Assembly: GCA_963971285.1 (NCBI GenBank)
Contig: OZ020256.1
Span: 808,501-872,500, forward strand
Length of the DNA: 64,000 nt
Direction of reading: 5' to 3'
Source: Astropecten irregularis
Lineage: Eukaryota; Echinodermata; Asteroidea; Paxillosida; Astropectinidae
The translations under genes and the position numbers were made by a program. The notes under the pieces were generated by a model. The model was not told the DNA's origin. It ran no database searches and saw only the letters and a list, made by a program, of their open reading frames with translations. Of the stretch, positions 11,401 to 22,720 are shown in pieces (within the stretch, counting starts at the first letter, position 1; every line of letters begins with the position of its first letter).

Positions 11401-14400
11401 CTTGTACTCTGGATTGGCAATGATCGGTTTCTCCCATTTACCGCAGCCGACATCTTGACACAATGGATTATCTGTTGCATTCAAATCATGAACAATACCA
11501 TATAAATTAAGATGTAAGGCTGTGAGGTGTAGAAATTATATGGTATAGTATCTGATGCACCATGTGAACAATTTCTGTAATAGATACAGAAAGTTCTAAA
11601 GAGAATCTTAATGGAAGTAAGTCTGCACATCAGGCTTTCTCGTACTTCATTTCAATCATAATTCATGTTTTTATCTAAATGTTCAACGATATAATACATC
11701 GCGTTGTTGCATCGTTGAATGTTTGGACAAAGTTTTGAACCACATCTGAATTTCACAAGCAAATGAATTTTGAAAAGAGTATGGGATAAAGTAATAAATT
11801 TCAAGGTTTTTTTTTTTAAATAAATTTACTTGTATGATAGTCCTCACTGGCTGCTTGAATAAGCCAAATGGGCAAGCCGAACTTTTAATGAATATTCATG
11901 ACTCTGTGACGCACAGGTCACAAGTCAGCAACAATGCAATCCTCCTGAATTTAGCAAAATCACCGACTCATTTATACATGCACATGTGCAGTCAAGGCGG
12001 CTAAGATACTATCCAAAATACAAGCGAGGAAGCTTCGATACCAAGTCAAAAACTTCCTGACATTTCGTTTTCTCCATTAGAGTGCTACAGGCAGAGTACT
12101 GATACGACACTGACAGTACAATGATTTCAAATTTCACAAAGAGTCACAGCTAACGGACTTACTTATCTTGGGTGGCTCCCAATCACCATCCATCTCGTCA
12201 TCCCTGAACAAACGAAAAAGAAAAAAATCATTTCTGATTATTTTTCTGGCTGTAAAGCAAGGTATGAGAGAATAAATGGACCAAAATCATGCACATTCTA
12301 GAAGGAATCAAGCAATCACAAACCAACTGAATATTTTAAAGACATCTGTTTTGCAAATGCTACTCAATGATTTCAAAACAATGAACCTTTGTTTGCTTTT
12401 TGAAATCCTTGGCTTGGGCTACTGCTTTGGTTTTTGTCTCCATCCACCAAAAACTGAGAGTTTGGGCTGTGGTTTTTCATTGACAATGTCCCTCTGTTTT
12501 AATGTTTCCAAACAGAGCATCTTCTTGAATATGATTTTGGTCGAGAGATAGATATTTATGATTAATTGCGGTACCCACCGCGATATTGGATTCGATTCGA
12601 CCCGCTGACCCCAGCTAGCTCGGTGGCCTAGTGTTATGCCATCTGCACTAGTATAAGAAGTAGGTTGTGGGTTTGAATCCCACCTGAGCCAGCTCATGAT
12701 TTTGTTTTATTTGTCACTCAACAAGCACTGGGTATGCAGTGCTCGTTCACGTCGGTGAAAGGCAAGCCAAATTTGCTTATTAGAGCATCTTCTTCTACAC
12801 GGTAGCCAAAAGGTGCTATTCTGAAGCCTGTCACTTTAAAATGGAGTCTGGACACACAAAATAAAGTCAATGCCAGGAATTGAAACCCATATCTTGAGAA
12901 GGTTCTATGCAATCTATGCAAGCTGGATGCCATCATCACAGAGACAAGTCGTAGAACCAGGAAGAGACATTACCAGTCCTCTGGCTTCTCAGCTTCTGGA
13001 TCATCAATGAGCTCAGCTTCATCTTCCAGCCAACCATCTGGCATGACAGCATCCTCATCTATGACAGTAGCAGGTGCATCTTCATCCCAATCATCGGGCT
13101 TGGTGGCCGTCTCATCCGGAATCCTGATTAAGAAGGCAAAAACACAAAGAGTTGCTTAACAAAATACAAGAACTGTAGGAGAATTAGACAAGGGGCCAAT
13201 TTCACGGTCCTGCTTAGCACAAAATTTTGCTAAACATGAAATGTCTTGTCTTAAACAAAAATCCTCTTTGAGTGATCCCCCATGGCAGTGTGAGCATGGT
13301 TTCAGGGCTTCTGACTGCCAAACAAACAAAGATAATTGACTATTGGGGTGGCTCAGTTGGTAGAGCGCCTGTACAGTATTCAGGAGGTCACCGGTTCGAA
13401 TCCCAATTTTTCTTTGTTCACTTTTCAATGATCTTAACAAAAACAGGATTAACATCCAAATTTCCATGCGTTGTGCTTCACTTGTGATTGTTCTTTGGCT
13501 GTTGTTCCCTGACCATGAATATCAAATGGAATTTTTAATAGTGGTTTGTTTAATTTTACTTGCTAAGCAATTTTCTTTTGTGCTTAACACCTCTATGAAA
13601 TCAAACTGACGTGAAAGATGAAGGATCTTACGTTTTCCTGTCATCCCAGTCCTCCGGCTTGGATTCATTAGGATCATCTATCTCCTCTGGTGGGTTGACA
13701 GGTGGGCTAGAGAGAAAACAAAAGAAGCATTGTGTCATCTCCAGAGATATTTGTGATTTCCATCCTCGCAGACGTCTCATTCTCAAGTTTCATCAACAAG
13801 GCACCAATCAACTCCAACCCATGATATTGACCAATGACAAAAATATCTGAAAATAACTGTCAGGGGGCATACAAAATCGGAACTCTGAAAATCTCCTATA
13901 CTTTTGTACATGGCCTATGAGAAGAAAAAAAATCTGAAATCAAAAACAAACAAATCTGAAATCAGATAAAAAACGGAAAAAATCTCATCCCCGAGAGCAG
14001 CAATGATGTTCAGTACACAGAGATTGCCGTCGACTTGAAAATGCAGATCTTTTCAACTGCAAATTATGGGTGTGAATGTACCACAATGAGCGGATTTTTG
14101 TGGACAATAAAGGTTCACAGAACCTCTTGTTCCAGTCAATGCCCCTATTCAATGCATTTCAATGGAAATAACAAAGCAATCATGAATATTCCGAGACCAT
14201 GACAGGGAGTTGCTATGGATGCTCCCCGGGCTGAAGAGGTTAACTGGTTCCCGCAAGCGACAGACCCACATAATATTCCAATTAGTGACAGTTGTGAATT
14301 CGTCCCAAAAATTGTCATTTTGAACCTTAAAATGTCTGTGATGGATTCAACGCATTCAACTATCTAACACTTACGTCATATCCTCCAGCAGGTTTCCTGA

Positions 14401-17400
14401 GCTCACGCTAGTCTGATCCACAAAGATCTCAAAACTGTTGTCTGTGTTCAAAACTGAAACAAAAAACCAAATTCCCACATTACAGACAGGTGTTATGACA
14501 AACATAACAAATCCAATATGATTTAAGGCAATAATGTATTATTATGTGTGAACAAGATGGGAAAAACCATGCACAAAGGTCCAACCACAAATCACTGAGG
14601 TCACAAAACTCTAATACACAGATTTGTAAAATAAACTGGGGCCGATTTCGAGAAGCACTACGAATGATCTTAAGCATGAATTCATCTTAATTGCTAAGCA
14701 ACGTGTGATGTCACACTGCGAATCACTAAGGAGATACTGACACTTCATCTTAAGATTAATCTTAGTGCTTTGTGAAATCCATACACTGCGTATGTATTAT
14801 GTTTAATAATGAAAAGACATTGTGAGGTAGAAATGATTATTATTCATCTGAGATATTACCTCAAGGAATAAACCCTTCTCACATGTTACGAGGTGAGGAT
14901 AAGACATATACATGTAAGAAGAACATCAAGTTCCGACTTACCCAGTGTGAAAAGATGAGTCTTTTTGTCGGTGAAAATGCGGGCAAAATTACCAGAAGGC
15001 TTCTTGGCATGCTTCTCCTATAATAATCCAGGCACAAAAAATAAACAGCGAGAATTTTACACCTGTATCAACATCAGACTGTCAACGGTCTCTGCTAGGT
15101 AGTCTTGTCTAGGACATGTAGGATGTGCGCACTCCTAGCAGAAGCAGTTCTGTATCTTACATATGACATTTTCAAAACGGAAGCTCGGGCTCAGGCTCCA
15201 GCTCTGTCATCCATATGCTGAAAATATAGGTTGTGTTTTTTCATTGAAGCTGAAGCTCCGTTTTCCTTTTCAAAGCCTCTATATTGATCACCGTCATTTT
15301 AGAATGGATTCACGAAATGTTGCCGAGGTCAGAGCCAGAGCCTGAGCCTGAGTTCCGAAAAGGCCCCACAGTACAGTGACTACAAAGAGGTCCATCTTTT
15401 TTAAATGGCACAGTATGGGTATTAAACATTTGGATAATTAAAGTGACACCAAGGAAATTGTTAGAGATGCCAAGACAATTTTCTGAAATTGAAAATGAAA
15501 ATAAATCCATCAATCTTACCTCATAAGCACCTGTAACTGGATTCTTGTGTCTGAAGATGAAGTGCAACTAGAGGGGAAAATTACAACAATTCAGTATTTA
15601 ATCTTAGAGTTTGATCTAATTGATCTAAATCCTCCACACTTTTTGAACTTCAGTACTCAATAAATGAAGGCTAGGGCTAGCATAGAGTGGATGATACGCC
15701 TCGTTAAAGGAACAAACTCCTAAAATACATGCATTCTGACCAGCACAGGGACAGAAATCAATGGAATTCCCAATTTCCCTTTCGTAAATTTCTTCAACAA
15801 CAACTACTTCTCAATTTAAAATGTTCTTCATAAGATAAAAAAACATTCCTTGACCAAGAAAGACCACTTGATCTTTATATCTAGAGTCACCAGAGTATCC
15901 ACATATGATGTATGTCTTTCAATTGTTGGGTACACTGTACATAATTGTTACCTTGTGATCATTTCCGCACTTGTCAGGACCAAACATGATGGTGTAGGGA
16001 GTTTTGTCGTTCATATTTTTCTGAAAAAAGAGGAAAGAATTCATTTGCATTAAAATATCAGTGAAATAAAAATCAATACACGTAATAAACAGCTGCAAAC
16101 TGCTCATCAGCCAAAATAATGACCTGCAATATATAAAATGCTTTGAGTTAGGAGGGCTTGACGTTTCGATCCTAGCAGGATCTCTTTGAGAAAAATCCTG
16201 CCAGGATCGAAACATCAGGTCCTCCTAACTCCAAGCAAATACAAATTAAAAATAATTCAAAAAACAAATCTTGCCCCCACCTCTGAAAATAGAATGACCT
16301 ATACGCATTAATGCACTACCAATGGGTGGAACTGTAGTAGCATTCAGGTAGCAATGGAATTTGCTTGCTTTGAGTATCCTATTTATTCGTATTAATCAGT
16401 AATGATGAATGACAATATCCTGGGCATTTCATGTTGTGAGCGGCACTCCTGCACTATTAAGCAGGAGGTCACGGGTTTGAATCCCACCTGAGCCAGCGCA
16501 TAATTTTTTCATGTGCGCTCAAAAAGCACTTAGTGAGGTGCTCATCTACACCAGTGAAGGGTTATAAATTATTTGCATAGATACCAATGTGTCGGATAGT
16601 TTAGGTAACTTACAAGTTGCAGATCAGCTGACTGTGATAGCAGTTTGATATAAGCACCTCCACATTCCATATCATTCTGAAATTTCACTTCGTATCTGTA
16701 AGAAAAAATAATCAATCAGTTACGATGAGCAACGATAACATGTTAACATAAAAAAACAATTGAGCAATGTGACAATGTATGGGATTGTTTGGGATTGTCT
16801 GAGATTTCCTGAGATTCAGTGAGATTTCCTGAAATTCCTTGAGATTCAAGGGGCCTCTCTAATATTGTCTAGGATTTTATGAGATTTCTCGAAGGTTTGT
16901 AGGGCCACTGATTTTCCGCGATCGCGGAAAACGGACGGAATTCGCGGAATCGGCTCCTTGAAACGGAAACTGGATTTTCAAGATGACAACATAAAATCTT
17001 TATTTTCCAGTCATATTTTATTATACAACATGCTGAAAATCATAGAACTTTGTAATAACTGCAAAAGGCACCCAGAGATATGCAAATAAAAGCGAAAGAA
17101 AAGTCCACCTTTTCGGTCGTAAAGCGCCGAAACACCGTCGTACTGTAGGGTAGAAAATACACAGCGTACACGGGCAACAGAGCTCACTCAACGGCACACA
17201 CATCTCGATCGCACGGTGCCTACACAGCGACCACGCGGTGTGTGCCGTGTGGATTTTCCGCTGTGTGCACGATGCATGGTTTGTTGCGGTCGGAATTAAT
17301 AGACTTGTCTTGGTCCTTGCAATACTTTAGAAGCGTTTTTTTTACGTACGTAATCGTGATGGTGTGAATCAGTCGTGTGAGGGCGCACGATGAACAGCGA

Positions 17401-20400
17401 TCGAACATCTTGGATCAAGACTATGGATGTACAAAATGGCTGCCCATGCGGTCTGGTACGTGAATTCGAAGTCGAAACGATCGCGAGCATACGTCAAATG
17501 TAGCGAGTGTTTTCGCTGAATTTATACCGGTAATTAGGGATAATATTTAGTGTATTCATTATTTCGTTTGTCCATTCATTTTTCGTTTGATCATTTTGTA
17601 ATCTGAATGGTGGTCTTTGGAATCAAGTTGTAGCGTTCCTGTGTCTGTTAATTTCAATTTGCGATAGGCCCCTATTCAGTATGGCCTATTATTATTTTTG
17701 TTCAGAGCTTACGGTTTTACGGGTTAACCGAGTCATGGTCTCACGGTTTTATCAGTTTTTATTTCTTTCAAAACCACCCAACCTTACAACAGAATTGAAG
17801 CATGAAACTGAGACTCTTTGCTTGTTAATAATTAACCTATGTAATACCCTCTTTAATGCATTTTTATGTGCTGAAAAAAGTGAAACGGAATTTTTTCAGC
17901 CTGAAGCGGAATTCAGGATTTTTCAAAACGGAATTTGCCCTTTTCTGAAACGGAAAATCATTGGCCCTAGGTTTGATAATAAGAAGCCTTGAGATTCAGT
18001 CCGATTCTCTACGGAACCGTGAGAGCTTATGAATTCATGAACGATTCACAGACCGAAGCTTACCCTGTCTACAAAAAGTCCAACATGGAAAGATTTCCAA
18101 TGACAAACAATGCTTAAAGTAACTACCAAAGTACATACTTGATAAACCTATCTATTCAATCGTGATACAAGTTGACAAACGTTCAAGGAAAACATAAAAT
18201 GGAAATGCCCATCGATAGAAGAATTCATGGGGAGTTTCCATCTTCAACAAGGATCTTCGTGCATATTCAATAAAGTTTTGACCAACAATCTTTTTGAATA
18301 TAATCATTCCATAGCTGATAAGGTTTTAATGGCTGGTTCAACAGGATCATAAATCATTAAATATGACAAACTTACTGCACTATAAACGGCTCCTCATCAA
18401 AAGTGAATGGTTTATCCAGCAGAGCTCCGACAGCATGGTGCTTAGCCCTTGTCTAGAAAATCATCCATAAGAGATACAAGATTTAGCAAAAACATCTAAG
18501 TTTGATTTGGCAGTATTGATTAGCCTAACCCACTACGATTACCACACAAAGACAAGAGCTGCTTACCACATATTACGCCGGTCTCCACAGGGGGACTGGA
18601 TCATAAACCAATAACTACCACACTGTGGTGTATTGTGGTATTCAGGATACCACACGTACCGCAGGGAGGACCACGTGTGGTAAACTGTGGTAAGCAGGTG
18701 GGTTAGGGTTAAGTTTGATCCACTTTAGATATCTAGACAATGGCTAGATTCAGTAGTCTCAACATTTTATGGACTATAAAAGGATCAAAGACCCAAAAGT
18801 AAATTAAACAACATCACTTTAAAAAGGTCTAATATCGGACTGAAAATTAGTTATCCTTTCTAAATTCTGAGGGACACTTTTGTCGGGAAATGAAATTGTC
18901 AGGCATGAAACTTGGACTTAGCAAAAACGAGGAAATTGCAATCTGTACCATACTTTGTACAGTGTTTTTCACTTTTAGTAGAAAAAAAAGAAGAAGAAAT
19001 CAGCTGATCCGAGGAAAAGTTGCAAGCCTGAATTGTACAGGAACACCAAGGCCACAATCACTGGCAACAGCGCCCTCTATTGAACTCTAGGCCTGAAGCA
19101 ATGCATACCTTGAGTACGAGTCCTAGATCTCCCTGTAAAGGCTGTTCCACTGGTTCCTCTACGGACCACTTCCCGTCATACTTGGATAGATCGGCCTCAA
19201 CTCCGTCCTTCTTTGCAGAAGATACAATCCACCTGTATAGCAAGCAACATGGCAATGACACAATCTCTTCATTAGGACTTTGCACAAAAAATGCACAATT
19301 TATACGTGCTTTCAAATGAAATGTAGGCCAAAATATGCAACCAGCAATATACAAAAACTAAATATTATGTAACCAAGAAAGATTTGAGGCTTTGCATGGT
19401 GGCAATTGGTATGTGGATCAGTTTGCGGAAACACCATTTAATGTATGCTGACTTATAATTGGGCCTTAACAACCCTTACTTTTCCCATAACCCTGGCAAT
19501 GCATAATATTAGTATCTTTTCACGGATGGCAGAATCTAAACTTGAGGGTAGACAGACTGTTGATAATCTTAATTGTCTTTTTCTGCTGGTAGCATTAGGG
19601 CAACGACATACATGTAATAATGAACTCTGTGATAAAGTAACAACTTTGATCATGCTCAAATTGTTCTATCCCATGAATGCTTAGATGTATACATAAATCT
19701 ACATTCCAGTTATTACACATCAATTGCATATTATGACTTTGCAATGAGTTTTTGTTGTGTTTTTTGTGGTCCATTTTCCACTGGAACCAATCAATAAACC
19801 ATTCTTTCTGCACAAAGACCAGCCCTGACATTTTACCCATTCACATGAATGAGTATAATTAGCACATATGGAAATTACTTGATTGATGCTCGTATCTAGT
19901 CACACAGTAGTCAATATTCAAAATGAAATCTTCCCATCTTTCAAGAATTAATAATTTAAGTTATTATTAAATAATAGGTTCAATTATTTACATTGGAACT
20001 ATCTATCGTTTTTAAAACTTAGGCATCTGAAAAATGAACATTGTCTATTTAACATACAAAGTCATTTGTCCATGGTGAACTTTAAATTTAGCAGGGACGA
20101 ACGTTGGAAAATGATCACAATCCCTTGAAAATACTCCATAGAATGATATTAGAGTGCCAAAACATAAATTAACAAATTGTCCATTAGTTGATGACAGACT
20201 TGGGAAAAATGCATTTTTTAATTCATCCTTAAGAGCACCTTAGTACTCATCAGAAACATAAAACAATTGAACACAATTTGACAAGACTTAAAAATGTGGA
20301 TTGGTTTGTGGAAACACCATGTAAGAATCGTTCATACTTTCGAAATTCTTATTTCATTCGCACTTCTCGTAAGGTCTCAACGTTTCGACTAGCCTGCTCT

Positions 20401-20714
20401 AGTCATCATCAGTCTTGACAAGACTTCTCAACCCTAACGACACAGTCTTTTGCGGGAAAATGACATGGGTAACAGCTGAGTTAATACCTTTTTCCCAGAG
20501 CACTTGCGTCCAGAAAGGCTTCATGGAAGTTAGTAGGGCCCTTGGCAGTGGGTGGGGTGTATTGCACGATAACCTTCTCCTTCACCACTTCCGGTTCAGG
20601 CTCATCCTCTACTTCAACCTCATCCTCAAAATCATATTCATCATCCCCCTGGCTGTGAACCAGACCGCAGCTCAGCAACAGCACCAAGGTGAAAACCGAC
20701 CACGGAAGCCTCAT
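8433..20714 (-). CDS. CANX: Calnexin, complete gene of 17 coding exons
   Basis: Type I ER membrane lectin chaperone that binds monoglucosylated N-glycoproteins and recruits ERp57 through its P-domain. The spliced prediction is 601 aa; vertebrate calnexin is about 590. All 17 exons join in frame. Order: signal peptide (residues 1-21), acidic N-terminus, globular lectin domain with [10 protein letters not shown] and [13 protein letters not shown]-domain (about 262-395) with four acidic motifs such as SKPEDWDD and four [14 protein letters not shown] motifs, conserved EPFRMT, a membrane helix at 476-496, then an acidic cytosolic tail. The tail ends in a basic cluster, SKTRKE, like the RKPRRE end of vertebrate calnexin. 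The start is the first ATG after a UTR acceptor and opens a good signal peptide. Calreticulin is excluded by the membrane segment and the absence of KDEL. Confidence 0.96.
9178..9414. mobile_element. Harbinger-like MITE, second copy
   Basis: The left end 'gtttatgaaacggcggctca' and right end 'gagcctccgtttcgtaaacg' match the element at 6483-6724 in inverted fashion. It lies in the last calnexin intron, about 20 bp beyond the exon 16 donor. The left terminus has diverged, and the flanks show no clean TWA duplication. Confidence 0.7.
9693..9850 (-). repeat. Two degenerate tandem copies of the 3' half of calnexin exon 15
   Basis: The last 60 or so bases of exon 15 and its donor region (9851-9930) are repeated twice downstream at about 9762-9850 and 9693-9761. 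The shared phrases are 'ctgctgactg', 'ccttctta' and 'gttgtctga'. The copies have substitutions and indels and lack their own acceptors, so they are intronic relics of a local triplication, not extra exons. They would encode variants of the basic [10 protein letters not shown] segment if spliced. Confidence 0.75.
11064..11257. repeat. 21-bp minisatellite, second locus
   Basis: About nine units of 'gaccaggggcatcaaggcaa' type, 21-bp period, lie in the calnexin intron just upstream of exon 12's donor side. Unit consensus and orientation match the array at 7920-8165. Open frames on both strands are repeat artefacts. Confidence 0.85.
12566..12780 (+). mobile_element. tRNA-derived SINE, family 2
   Basis: The tRNA-like head has an A-box region 'gctcggtggcctagtg' and a B box 'gggtttgaatccc', followed by 'acctgagccagc' and a non-tRNA body ending in 'ggcaagccaaatttgc'. 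Related copies lie at 27560-27775, 55955-56171 and, truncated, 16440-16580. A functional tRNA gene is unlikely because no matching acceptor stem encloses it. Confidence 0.75.
13193..13607 (+). mobile_element. MITE family E interrupted by a family 1 SINE
   Basis: The outer element begins 'ggggccaatttcacgg' and 'ttagcacaaaattttgct' and resumes after 13430 with 'aaaacaggattaacatcc' through 'tatgaaatcaaa', matching uninterrupted copies at 39716-39958, 48894-49112 and 59596-59834. The insert at about 13263-13430 has a tRNA-like head with A box 'ggctcagttggtagagcgcc' and B box 'ggttcgaatccc'. The sequences 'tcttaaacaaaaa' and 'tcttaacaaaaac' flank the insert, a probable target-site duplication of the SINE. 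Confidence 0.75.
14640..14783. mobile_element. MITE family H ('aattgctaagcaa')
   Basis: The ends 'gccgatttcgagaagcac' and 'agtgctttgtgaaatcc' are imperfect inverted repeats, and subterminal 'gatcttaagcatgaattc' pairs with 'cttcatcttaagattaatc'. Related copies lie at 36895-37012 and 62316-62460. It has no coding capacity and lies in the calnexin intron between exons 7 and 8. Confidence 0.65.
15163..15367. mobile_element. Harbinger-like MITE, third and diverged copy
   Basis: The ends 'ttttcaaaacggaagctc' and 'gagttccgaaaaggccc' and the subterminal 'ctcaggctcc' / 'gagcctgagcc' blocks follow the same plan as 6483-6724. It lies in the calnexin intron between exons 6 and 7. Confidence 0.65.
16135..16240. 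repeat. Foldback repeat with a 'cctagcaggatc' core
   Basis: 'ttggagttaggag'-type ends ('gagttaggagggcttgacg' and 'ggtcctcctaactccaagc') are inverted repeats around 'gatcctagcaggatc'. The same element recurs at 28722-28910, 51645-51770 and 58885-59015, often followed by 'gatgagcagttt'. Confidence 0.7.
16440..16580 (+). mobile_element. 5'-truncated family 2 SINE
   Basis: It starts inside the tRNA-like head ('taagcaggaggtcacggg'), has the B box 'gggtttgaatccc' and 'acctgagccagc', and continues with the same body as 27560-27775. The A-box half is missing. Confidence 0.7.
16902..17967. mobile_element. 1.07-kb DNA transposon-like element with TA duplication
   Basis: The ends GGGCCACTGATTTTCCG and CGGAAAATCATTGGCCC are near-perfect inverted repeats flanked by TA on both sides. 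The interior is unlike the other MITEs: 17080-17480 is CpG-rich and has a short plus-strand frame at 17441-17518 starting in a good context (aaaATGG) and encoding [14 protein letters not shown], ending KCSECFR. No transposase catalytic motif was seen. The element lies in the calnexin intron between exons 3 and 4. Confidence 0.7.
18900..19030. mobile_element. MITE family O ('caggcatgcaactt' termini)
   Basis: Ends 'caggcatgaaactt' and 'aagttgcaagcctg' are inverted repeats. The internal phrases 'actttgtacagt' and 'atcagctgatccgagg' are shared with copies at 31291-31437 and 50229-50362. It lies about 80 bp from the calnexin exon 2 donor. Confidence 0.75.
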
Positions 20715-21383
20715 CTTGACCTGACAACCAAAATAGGAGCTGTTTCAAATAAGCTGGAACAAAAATATACATCTGAAAATTAGAAGTCCAGATTCTGCTG
20801 GCAGGCAGGGGCAAAACATCAGCCTATAATTTAACTTGGAACGTGAAACATTTTATAGGCTATGCCTTTGGATTAGATTTGAACTTTTATGCATGTACCA
20901 GCACAAAAAGTAACCATTTGATTTATTGTTCATTGCAACCTCTTTTGGAACAATGAAAAAATACCAAACATGTACATCATGTACATGTAGCTTGTTCAAT
21001 TTTTAAGGCAAATCTTTCCGGAATGTGTGAGTAACTTAGAAAAGTGGGAAAGAATTCCACTGAAGGCCATTACGGAAAAAGGATTATTTCCTCCAAGTCC
21101 AAGAGTTAAACTTATTGCCTATTGGATGCAAGTCATGATGATGAACTTCAATCTCAGGCATGTCAGGTGTATAACACTTGGCTAGCATATATTTGAAAAG
21201 TGAGATTTTCAGGGTTTTTGGACCTACAATGATACTTCGAATGCAGCGGTAGCAATTTTTCTCATAACGCCCTCTGTTGGTCACATAGGTTTGTGCACTA
21301 AGTGATGGCCACCAGTCCACCACTGTAATTCTTCCCGAAAAGTGTTCACAACATCCTGTGTCATCAGTTGTTTTGTTTTTTAA

Positions 21384-22013
21384 GGGGTTAGTGTAGTTTA
21401 CACCACTCGTATTATTTTCAGTATTTATTTAGCTTCTACCATAAACTAACTCACCTGAATACGTTACTTGTGGTTTCCTCTTCAATGTCTGCAAGCTTAA
21501 ATTTGTGGAAAGAGGGCAGGGCTTTGATTTTTGAGGGAAATTATGGGGTAAAACGGTATAAAGGCGATGCGACATATTTTGCAGACGAAATGCTTAGCTT
21601 AGCTGTAGAAAGTCTGGTTTCCGCCCTTATTTCGATGAGCCTTGATGTGTTGGGTCTGGTACCAGACTAACTGGACCAGATCATCGGTGATTGGCTGCTG
21701 AAAAAGTTGCCTGGTAAATCCCGCTTTGTGATTGGTCGAGAGTGTCATAGACTTTACCAGAGGGAGTAAGATTATTATTTTGCACAGGTAGTTCGTGTCA
21801 AAATGGCGTAAACGCGACTGAAAAGCTGTGTTCAACTTCGCAATAAGTGGGTAAGGAAACCTTCTTTTTTCACTGGAATATTGCCGAAATATGTTCATTT
21901 TAGGGTTTACAGGACCCATGAATATTTGCTTTAAGTAACAAATCTCATTTTGGAACTGTAGAAGCTAAATAAATACTGAAAATAATACGAGTGGTGTAAA
22001 CTACACTAACCCC
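21384..22013. mobile_element. 630-bp foldback element with 8-bp target duplication
   Basis: Termini of about 54 bp beginning GGGGTTAGTGTAGTTTACAC are near-perfect inverted repeats, and TTTTTTAA flanks both sides (21376-21383 and 22014-22021). An 8-bp duplication points to the hAT superfamily, although such long inverted ends are not usual for it. No transposase frame was found. It lies in the probable 5' UTR intron of calnexin. Confidence 0.75.
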
Positions 22014-22062
22014 TTTTTTAATTAATAATGTAATGCTACTAATGGTTCACTACACCTAATTT

Positions 22063-22268
22063 GGGGTTAGTGTGCTTTAGTCCACAAGGAATATATTCAG
22101 ACCCCATAAAATTTTTAAAGGCATAATTTACCTCAAAAATCAAAGCCCTGCCCTCTTCTTTCCACAAATTTAACCTTTCTGTACGCGCTGGTCAACTTAC
22201 TTAAGGCCTTATTTACTGTAGAAGCCATGTCTGAAAATAATCCTTGTGGTCTAAAGAACACTAACCCC
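22063..22268. mobile_element. Related short foldback element
   Basis: Ends 'ggggttagtgtgctttagtc' and 'gtctaaagaacactaacccc' form inverted repeats and start with the same bases as the 630-bp element next to it. The block 'tcaaagccctgccctc' at about 22140 is inverted relative to a matching block near 21515, so the two elements share subterminal sequence. Confidence 0.7.
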
Positions 22269-22551
22269 GTTATCATTTTCTCTTTAACATATATAGGAAT
22301 GGAATGATATGGTGAACCAATTAAGAAGGCAGAGTTACGTCCACTCCATGCCATAACTGTGAATGATATTGCATTTTTCTTAGCAGACGACAAAATGGCC
22401 GACTTTTTCTGTTTTCAAGAACACATTTCCCGTGAATGTCCCCATGGTTTAAAGCCCTTGATTAAACACAATTTCACCCCATGTTCACTGCAGGCTATAG
22501 TGCTCTAAACATTCGCCCTTTCGGAAAGTTCAAAATTAAGCTTAAACCTAC

Positions 22552-22720
22552 CTTTCTTCAGTTTCAGTTCTCAAAATTAAAGTGGTTTGCGTACATCAAC
22601 GATAGGCAACTATGCAAAATCACATAGACGCGTGGAGCAACGTGAATGGTCACCGGGACTTTACGTACAAACGTACGCGTACGATACATGTGCTATAACA
22701 AAAAAATAGCACATTCTAAA
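22552..22720 (-). promoter_or_regulatory. CANX: Probable calnexin promoter and noncoding exon 1
   Basis: On the minus strand a good donor, AAAG|GTAGGT, lies at 22552. The first downstream acceptor near the start codon, TTGTCAG|GTCAAGATG, is at 20721, only six bases before the ATG, so a noncoding exon upstream is needed. The element CCATT-N9-CCACG at 22631-22649 is one base from the ER-stress response element CCAAT-N9-CCACG. Calnexin is a known unfolded-protein-response target in animals. The transcription start is not defined by a TATA box. Confidence 0.55.
22631..22649 (-). promoter_or_regulatory. ER-stress element-like site (CCATT-N9-CCACG)
   Basis: The minus-strand sequence has CCATT, nine bases, then CCACG, differing from the ATF6/NF-Y element consensus only at the fourth base of the CCAAT half. 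Its position about 80 bp upstream of the probable exon 1 donor suits a core promoter site. Confidence 0.5.

Larger units (their letters stand above)
11284..13706 (-). other. CANX: Calnexin exons 9-12: P-domain arm
   Basis: Coding exons 13632-13706, 12974-13123, 12163-12203 and 11284-11471. Exons 9 and 10 carry the four type-1 motifs ([30 protein letters not shown]). Exons 11 and 12 carry the four type-2 motifs (GDWEPP, GKWEKP, GKWKQP, GEWKPQ), then PDYFED and EPFRMTAI. A 4+4 arrangement distinguishes calnexin from calreticulin, which has 3+3. Confidence 0.95.
14375..20714 (-). other. CANX: Calnexin exons 1-8: signal peptide and lectin domain
   Basis: Coding exons, minus strand: 20488-20714, 19109-19232, 18376-18452, 16614-16695, 15952-16020, 15520-15567, 14942-15017, 14375-14453. 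Each has a GT donor and AG acceptor and the phases agree. Exon 1 encodes the signal peptide and an acidic stretch; exon 2 [10 protein letters not shown] and KYDGKW; exon 3 [11 protein letters not shown]; exon 4 [10 protein letters not shown] with carbohydrate-site Tyr and Lys by homology; exon 5 [12 protein letters not shown], whose cysteine should pair with the exon 4 cysteine; exon 6 HFIFRHKNP. Confidence 0.93.

Noticed and set aside
12604..12692. tRNA gene candidates (also 13345, 27600, 56040)
   Set aside because: A and B boxes are present but acceptor stems do not close and the same bodies follow each copy, so they are SINEs.
18590..18710. Short inverted 'accacactgtggt' repeats as a transposon
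   Set aside because: Self-complementary words are present, but I could not define consistent ends or a second full copy.
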